From an uncultured Sulfitobacter sp. (GTDB lineage Bacteria; Pseudomonadota; Alphaproteobacteria; Rhodobacterales; Rhodobacteraceae), in contig CANMZB010000001.1 in the NCBI GenBank assembly GCA_947502265.1, positions 329,335 to 393,334 on the forward strand: a stretch of 64,000 bases of DNA. Reading direction: 5' to 3'. Below the pieces are notes generated by a model, which did no database searches, had not been told where the DNA came from, and was given only the letters and a program-made list of their open reading frames with translations. A program made the position numbers and the translations under genes. This document shows, in pieces, positions 59,670 to 64,000 of this stretch. Position 1 is the stretch's first letter. Every line of letters starts with the position of its first letter.

Positions 59670-61727
59670 ATGCCAGACTTTCTTGTCCCAATAGCGTTGG
59701 TCGTGGCAATTGCGTTAATTGTTCCACGCCGATGGTTGTCAGGAGACGCTTTGCGCCCCTTCGCCGTCTGGGTATTGTTTATAGCCACCTTGGCCGTAAT
59801 CTTCCGCTACCTCTTCTGGCGTTTTACTGAGACACTACCGGTTCCCGGCACCGGCTTCGCTGAAGCTACATTTGCGTGGTTCTTAATCGTTGTCGAAACA
59901 TTCGTCTGGTTTGATACAGCTGTACTCTTTCTAATGTTGTCGCGTCGCCGGGATAACTCAAACGCTGCCACTGCCGGCGAAAAGATGCTTCGGTTACAAC
60001 CGCCGAGTGACCTCCCCAAAGTCGATATATTTATAGCAACTTACAACGAAGATCTCGATGTACTTGAGAAAACAATTGCGGGCGCTACAGCACTCGATTG
60101 GCCAAAAGATCGCTTTACCGTTTACGTTCTTGATGATGGCCAGCGTGAGTGGCTCGAGAAGTACTGTGCACAAAAAGGCATCGAGTACTTTACTCGAGAA
60201 AACAATGAACATGCAAAAGCGGGTAATATCAACGCAGCAATTGCACGGACCCAAAACGAATTTTTTATGGTACTTGATGCGGATTTTATTCCACAGCAGA
60301 ACTTTCTCTATCGCGCCATGGGGCTTTTTCAGGATGAAAAAGTAGGCATCGTCCAAATTCCCCACAATTTTTACAATGCTGATCCGATGCAAAACAATCT
60401 TGGTTTGCGCAAGGTAATGCCAGACGATCAAAGACTGTTTTTTGATACGATAATGGTTGGCCGGGATGGTTGGGATGCGGCGTTTTGCTGTGGTTCGAAC
60501 TCAATAACCCGTAGAACCGCGATGGAAGCCATCGGGGGTGGTCTGCCTACAGGTTCGATCACAGAAGATATGCTGCTAACACTTGCACTTCTGCGGAAGG
60601 GGTATGTCACGCGTTACCTTAACGAACGTCTCGCCGTAGGTCTTGCACCAGAGTCTCTCTCCGCAATGTACGTCCAACGCGCCCGATGGGCACGTGGTGC
60701 CATTCAAATGTTGTTCCTCCGCGACGGCCCACTTGGGCCTGGCCTAAAGCTTCGGCACCGCGTGATGTTTCTGCCTCTGACTTGGATTGTTCAGCCATTT
60801 ATGGTGATTGCCACAGTCCTAACACCTATAGTTTGCCTTTGGACCGGCTGGTCGCCTCTTGCGACGGCAAGCGCTCAGGAAATACTCTCACTGCAAGTCC
60901 CGGCCATGCTGGCAACTTTGTGCACATTACGACTGGTCGCCCCTGGCTCCTTTTTCCCTTTGGCATCTACAGTCCATGCGGCCCTTCATGCTCCGCGCAT
61001 CTTACCAACAGTTCTCACGACTCTTATCAAACCGCATGGACACGCCTTTAAGGTAACACCAAAAGGCAGTGCCGCTGGCCGTGGGGGAATTGATCGCGCG
61101 ATGATCTTTTGGCCTATTGCATTGATTTTGGCAGCCGCATTGGGACTTTACATCAATGCAGATATAGATAGCCGAGTCATAATGGACAGTGGTCAAATCC
61201 CAATCCTCGCCTTTTGGACAGTCATCAGTATGTTGTTGCTTTCTATCGTCCAGGCTGTTGCAGTTTCACCCGATTCCGAACAACGAGAAGAACGCTTTGA
61301 ATTCAATCGGCCATGTACCATAGGTACCAAACCCAATGAGACACTTTTGGCAAAAATTGAAACATTGTCGTTAGTTGGCGCGCGTATCGGGCTTCAAAGT
61401 GAAAGTCAGGTTCCAAGAAACGTCAGGTGGCTTCTGGTCGATATACCCGAATTTGGGCCCATCGCTGCAAATGTCATTAAGCACAAAGGCCTCCATATTG
61501 AAGTGAACTTCCATTTGCCCACAGGCACGCAGCGAGACTCTCTGATGCGGATGCTTTTTACAACGGGGCGAGATAACTCGACCCAAGCTGAAGGTTCAGT
61601 CGCACTGGCACTGCTGTCGAGCATTTTTACAACCAACGAAACATCCACGCCCTCGCGGACCCCTTCTACTAAGCCACCGCCCTGGCTGGAGAAAGCGAGG
61701 CATTCTGTTTCCACGAATGGGATCTGA
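59670..61727 (+). CDS. Processive family-2 glycan synthase with C-terminal PilZ-like domain, BgsA-like
   Basis: The 685-residue inner-membrane synthase has three N-terminal helices, then the catalytic domain with D155-D156 (LDDGQREW), DAD at 203-205, TED at 298-300 and QRARW at 336-340. At least four further helices follow. This is the D, DxD, D, QxxRW signature of processive cellulose-synthase-like enzymes. Residues about 535-630 form a PilZ-like region with QREERFEF and LSLVGARIG. The arginines are spaced RxxR rather than RxxxR, so c-di-GMP binding is likely but unproven. The closest functional model known to me is BgsA, the c-di-GMP-activated mixed-linkage beta-glucan synthase. Confidence 0.8.
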   Translation: MPDFLVPIALVVAIALIVPRRWLSGDALRPFAVWVLFIATLAVIFRYLFWRFTETLPVPGTGFAEATFAWFLIVVETFVWFDTAVLFLMLSRRRDNSNAATAGEKMLRLQPPSDLPKVDIFIATYNEDLDVLEKTIAGATALDWPKDRFTVYVLDDGQREWLEKYCAQKGIEYFTRENNEHAKAGNINAAIARTQNEFFMVLDADFIPQQNFLYRAMGLFQDEKVGIVQIPHNFYNADPMQNNLGLRKVMPDDQRLFFDTIMVGRDGWDAAFCCGSNSITRRTAMEAIGGGLPTGSITEDMLLTLALLRKGYVTRYLNERLAVGLAPESLSAMYVQRARWARGAIQMLFLRDGPLGPGLKLRHRVMFLPLTWIVQPFMVIATVLTPIVCLWTGWSPLATASAQEILSLQVPAMLATLCTLRLVAPGSFFPLASTVHAALHAPRILPTVLTTLIKPHGHAFKVTPKGSAAGRGGIDRAMIFWPIALILAAALGLYINADIDSRVIMDSGQIPILAFWTVISMLLLSIVQAVAVSPDSEQREERFEFNRPCTIGTKPNETLLAKIETLSLVGARIGLQSESQVPRNVRWLLVDIPEFGPIAANVIKHKGLHIEVNFHLPTGTQRDSLMRMLFTTGRDNSTQAEGSVALALLSSIFTTNETSTPSRTPSTKPPPWLEKARHSVSTNGI

Positions 61728-61910
61728 GAATGCAGGGCATCCCGTTGGCACTTCAGTGCGAGCCAATTGAAACGTGTTTTTCAAAAGTACAGGCGCAAAC
61801 CTTTCTTTTGCTGCGCTGTGCACGAAAGTCCGGTTTGGGTCGCCCTTGCCGGTAATGGTGCGTCCTGATGTGAACATGCTGCGACCGATCTAACGGCAGC
61901 AGAGAGCCCT
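61728..61910. other. Short intergenic stretch between the synthase gene and the insertion sequence
   Basis: No gene is visible. TTGGCACTTCAGTGCGAGCCAA (starting near 61748) can form a small hairpin followed by TTTTT near 61774, a weak candidate terminator for the glucan operon. The right end, GAGAGCCC at 61902-61909, is the flank recognised by one proposed guide of the neighbouring element. Confidence 0.35.
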
Positions 61911-61928
61911 ATGTATGTACCGGCTGCT

Positions 61929-62146
61929 GTTCGCAAGAGTTCAATTGCACGTCTTCAGGAAGTCGCTGATATGTATCCGGCCTTTGTATCGGCTTGAGTA
62001 TTTTGCCGTGGCCCTGTTGGGAGTACGCACGCGCCGCTGTCTCATTACTGACCTGATCTTTGATGACCATTTGGGCTCTCAGACTTTGGGTGCGCCTTAT
62101 TCCGTTCCATACAATTGAGGTTTACGAACATCGTGTGCGGCTGTGA
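61929..62146 (-). ncRNA. Candidate bridge RNA (seekRNA) locus of the insertion sequence
   Basis: The 218-base non-coding right end, read with the transposase, contains CATTACTGACC (62043-62053), identical to the sequence just outside the left end at 63270-63280. It also contains GGGCTCTC (62073-62080), complementary to the GAGAGCCC just outside the right end (61902-61909). The two segments are 19 bases apart. One guide copying one flank and a second complementary to the other is what is known for guide RNAs of IS1111 and IS110 elements. RNA ends and fold are not determined. Confidence 0.6.
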
Positions 62147-63205
62147 TCAGATCGCAGTCGCTAATTCCTTTTCCTTCCAATCAAAGTCTTTGCCAGAGTT
62201 CAGGACGCTCCATGCGATGCGGGCGAGCTTGTTGGCCAGTGCAACGCCAAGTTTGTTGTGCTGCATACGTGTTGACGCCGCTTCCAGCCATGCGCCAAAA
62301 CTAAACTTATGCCAGTTCTTTGGCCGCATCATGATGACCTGGGCAGCCTGCACAAACAGCATGCGCAGATACCGACTGCCCCGTTTTGTGATCCGCCCCA
62401 GAATGGTGCGACCACCTGTGCTGTGTTGGCGTGGAACGAGCCCCAACCAAGCCGCAAAATCACGGCCACGGTCATAGGCCTCGCCTGTCCCGACAGCTGC
62501 AACCACAGCCGTTGAGATGATCGGCCCTATGCCCCGAATTGTCATGAGACGCTGACAGCTGGCCTCTGATTCACTGACGGATTTGATCTCAGACGTCGTC
62601 ATCTCGATCCGCTTGTCCGTCCAGATCCAATCCTGTTGAAGGCCGAGGATCAACTTGCGCATCCGCAAAGATATCTCATCGCTGCGATTGTCCAAGATGG
62701 CTTGGAGCGAGGTGCGTAATGCGGCCACGCTTTTCCGAACAGTAATCCCTTGTTCAATCAAGAATGCGCGTATTTGGTTCATCGTCGCCGTCCGCCGCGA
62801 TACGAGCCGGGAACGCACGCGATGCAGCGCCTGCAGATCGAGCTGCTCTTGCGTCTTCTCAGAAACTGTTTTGAGATTGGGGCGAAGCGTGGCCTCTGCG
62901 ATGGCCTCAGCATCATTGTAATCGTTCTTCTGCCCCTTGTTGAAAGGCTTCACATAAATCGCAGGAATGATCCGTGGCTCAAACCCCAACTTGCGCAGCG
63001 TTCGGCTGACGAAATGCGCGCTCAGACAGGCCTCCATGCCGACAACGCATTTGGGCAGGCCTTCAAACGTCGCGATCAATGCCATGCGCTTGATCTTCTT
63101 GCGCAACACAAGCTGCCCGACTATATCAAAACCAACCAAGTGAAAAACATCTTTGCCGATATCAACGCCAACCGACATCAGCTCATCAAAATCATTCTTC
63201 GCCAT
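62147..63205 (-). CDS. IS110-family transposase (DEDD recombinase)
   Basis: The 352-residue protein starts at ATG 63205 behind AGGAGA; a longer frame to 63235 lacks support. The N-terminal RuvC-like domain has the acidic residues in VGVDIGKD, GMEACLSAH and KNDYNDAEAIAEA. The C-terminal IS116/IS110/IS902 domain has IRGIGPIISTAVVAAVG and the conserved serine region (GRITKRGSRYLRMLFVQAA). It appears intact. IS110 enzymes use an RNA guide to recombine donor and target DNA. Confidence 0.95.
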   Translation of the reverse strand: MAKNDFDELMSVGVDIGKDVFHLVGFDIVGQLVLRKKIKRMALIATFEGLPKCVVGMEACLSAHFVSRTLRKLGFEPRIIPAIYVKPFNKGQKNDYNDAEAIAEATLRPNLKTVSEKTQEQLDLQALHRVRSRLVSRRTATMNQIRAFLIEQGITVRKSVAALRTSLQAILDNRSDEISLRMRKLILGLQQDWIWTDKRIEMTTSEIKSVSESEASCQRLMTIRGIGPIISTAVVAAVGTGEAYDRGRDFAAWLGLVPRQHSTGGRTILGRITKRGSRYLRMLFVQAAQVIMMRPKNWHKFSFGAWLEAASTRMQHNKLGVALANKLARIAWSVLNSGKDFDWKEKELATAI

Positions 63206-63355
63206 GCTACTTCTCCTATATGCAGTATAGGCCAAGCCTAACCTGCTGGGTGAAGCAGCCGGTACATCCCATTACTGACCAATGCTGCGCGTAGCTTAAA
63301 TGTCAGCTATGGTGCCGCCGCCATCTCAATCGACCGGGTTCATCGGCCGATCGTG

Positions 63356-63667
63356 TTATGTCGATTTCCCTGTCCTGAAGAGCCGAACCGGTCCCTTGCC
63401 GCTGCGCTCGATCACATCTTTGGCTTCGAGGTCGAGCTGCACTGCCTACAGACACCATCCGGCCTTCTCACCGCCCGGAAACAATTCCTGTGACAGGTTC
63501 GGCAACAGCGCGGCCTTGGCCTCGGCGACGGTCATACCAGGGGCCTCGGTCGGCAGCACCGGAAGCAACGCATCGCGTACGGCTGTGAACTTCACCTTGT
63601 CCACTCGTTGGGCGTGAGGCGGTGACGTGACGCTCTCAATTTCGATTTTCTCGTCGGCGTCAGACAT
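63356..63667 (-). pseudogene. DUF6958 family gene with internal TAG
   Basis: From ATG 63667 (MSDADEKIEIESVTSPPHAQ) the frame encodes a small protein with the family segments FTAVRDALLPVLPTEAPGMT and FPGGEKAGWCL. Codon 74 is TAG (63446-63448), and the same frame continues AVQLDLEAKDVIERSGKGP to TAA at 63356-63358. The family normally reads through this point with lysine, so an AAG-to-TAG change is likely. The function of DUF6958 is unknown. It sits between two insertion sequences. Confidence 0.65.
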
Positions 63668-63824
63668 TGATCTCTCCCGTGTTTGGCGTCTTTGGGTTAC
63701 GGAAACCCATTGCGACCCAAGCCCCGAAAAGCTTGACGAAGAAGCCGAGGCTCTGCTTCTTTGCGTTGGGAATGTCGTCTGGCAGCGTGGCACCCTCCGG
63801 GAGATCGGAGGCCATGGTGCGCAT
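63660..63824 (-). CDS. Short open frame overlapping the DUF6958 gene start
   Basis: The frame from ATG 63824 (or 63815) encodes about 54 residues with DLPEGATLPDDIPNAKKQSL and a hydrophobic FFVKLFGAWVAMGF, and ends at 63660. Its last codons overlap the start of the DUF6958 gene. The composition looks coding. It may be a complete small gene or the 3' end of one disrupted by the IS5-type element at about 63866. I do not recognise it. Confidence 0.35.
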   Translation of the reverse strand: MRTMASDLPEGATLPDDIPNAKKQSLGFFVKLFGAWVAMGFRNPKTPNTGEINV

Positions 63825-63865
63825 CGTGGGCTCAGGCTTTGTGCCGGGCGGCCAGAGTCCACTGT

Positions 63866-64000
63866 AGGGTCAGGACCCATTACTTGATTGAGGTTGTCGC
63901 GTTGTCATGATTCACGATCCCTAGTTTCGGGGGATAACATGAGCAATTTGTACTGGCTTACTGAGGCGCAGATGGAGCGTTTGCGGCCTTACTTTCCAAA
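63866..64000 (+). mobile_element. Left end of an IS5-type insertion sequence (cut by the window edge)
   Basis: The element probably begins near GGGTCAGGACCC (63867-63878), a GC-rich terminal sequence of the sort found on IS5-family elements. A transposase frame starts 60 bases later. Only the left end is present, so neither the terminal repeat nor the target duplication can be checked. Confidence 0.6.
63939..64000 (+). CDS. IS5-family transposase (first 20 residues)
   Basis: From ATG 63939, behind GGGGGAT, the frame reads MSNLYWLTEAQMERLRPYFP and continues past the window. This is the typical N-terminus of IS5-family DDE transposases (LTEAQMERLRPFFP pattern). Too little is present to say whether it is intact. 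Confidence 0.75.
   Translation, partial: MSNLYWLTEAQMERLRPYFP

Larger units (their letters stand above)
61911..63269 (-). mobile_element. IS110/IS1111-type insertion sequence
   Basis: A transposase gene (62147-63205) lies between 14-bp perfect inverted repeats: ATGTACCGGCTGCT at 61915-61928 and its complement at 63254-63267. Near-terminal repeats of this kind, with a long non-coding region downstream of the transposase, are typical of the IS1111 subgroup. The exact ends are uncertain by a few bases. The flanks suggest an original target reading GGTCAGTAATGGGCTCTC on the minus strand, with GGG present at both junctions. There is no conventional target duplication. Confidence 0.85.

Noticed and set aside
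61915..62118. 67-residue open frame left of the transposase
   Set aside because: It lies within the non-coding end of the insertion sequence and covers the terminal repeat and the proposed guides.
62043..63280. The 11-base direct repeat as a target-site duplication of the insertion sequence
   Set aside because: One copy lies inside the inverted repeats. The guide-RNA explanation also accounts for the match on the other flank.

Overview
The window looks like chromosomal DNA of a Rhodobacterales alphaproteobacterium (Roseobacter group). This rests on gene content and order: dnaB near alr, pyrC-pyrE, a fused indolepyruvate ferredoxin oxidoreductase, trpG-trpD-trpC-moaC-moeA-lexA next to comEC-gltX-gltA, a B12-dependent NrdJ, and a gene-transfer-agent type endolysin/holin pair. 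Most genes are tightly packed. Codon and base use looks GC-rich up to about 56.5 kb and visibly more AT-rich from about 56.7 kb to the right edge (judged by eye, not computed).

Layout. 1-4.4 kb: the start of alr, then a dnaB-alr interval that holds a hydrolase with an interrupted signal peptide and a broken small gene, then dnaB. 4.4-7.2 kb: pyrC-pyrE and a conserved unknown gene. 7.3-12.4 kb: four overlapping genes for glycosyltransferases and sulfotransferase-like proteins, probably for a surface glycan. 12.6-17.1 kb: a MoxR/CoxE-type AAA-VWA pair converging on purL. 17.2-22.7 kb: a small exported protein, a LysR regulator and the divergent indolepyruvate ferredoxin oxidoreductase. 22.8-29.8 kb: murI, argC, ccmE, an endolysin/holin cassette, ccmF, ccmH and a crotonase. 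29.8-33.7 kb: two small unknown genes, gltA and gltX. 33.8-46.6 kb: comEC, lexA with its SOS box, moeA, moaC, trpC, ung, trpD, trpG, a divergent polysaccharide deacetylase, trpE and a PpiD-like chaperone. 46.7-51.9 kb: aminotransferase, gpt, LysE exporter, fabI, pdxH, a double cold-shock protein and a DUF192 protein. 51.9-56.7 kb: tRNA-Pro, a long gene-free stretch, nrdJ and its terminator.

56.8-64 kb is accessory in character. It has an AAA+ ATPase gene with a LexA-like box at its start codon and an in-frame TGA. Next is a two-gene operon resembling the c-di-GMP-controlled mixed-linkage beta-glucan synthase BgsB-BgsA. After it come an IS110/IS1111-type element, a DUF6958 gene with an internal TAG, and the start of an IS5-type transposase at the right edge.

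The most notable signal is in the IS110/IS1111 element. Its non-coding right end holds an 11-nt sequence identical to one flank and an 8-nt sequence complementary to the other flank. That is the arrangement expected of a bridge RNA (seekRNA) whose guides still match the present insertion site. Several other genes carry single inactivating changes, suggesting ongoing gene decay or strain-specific loss.
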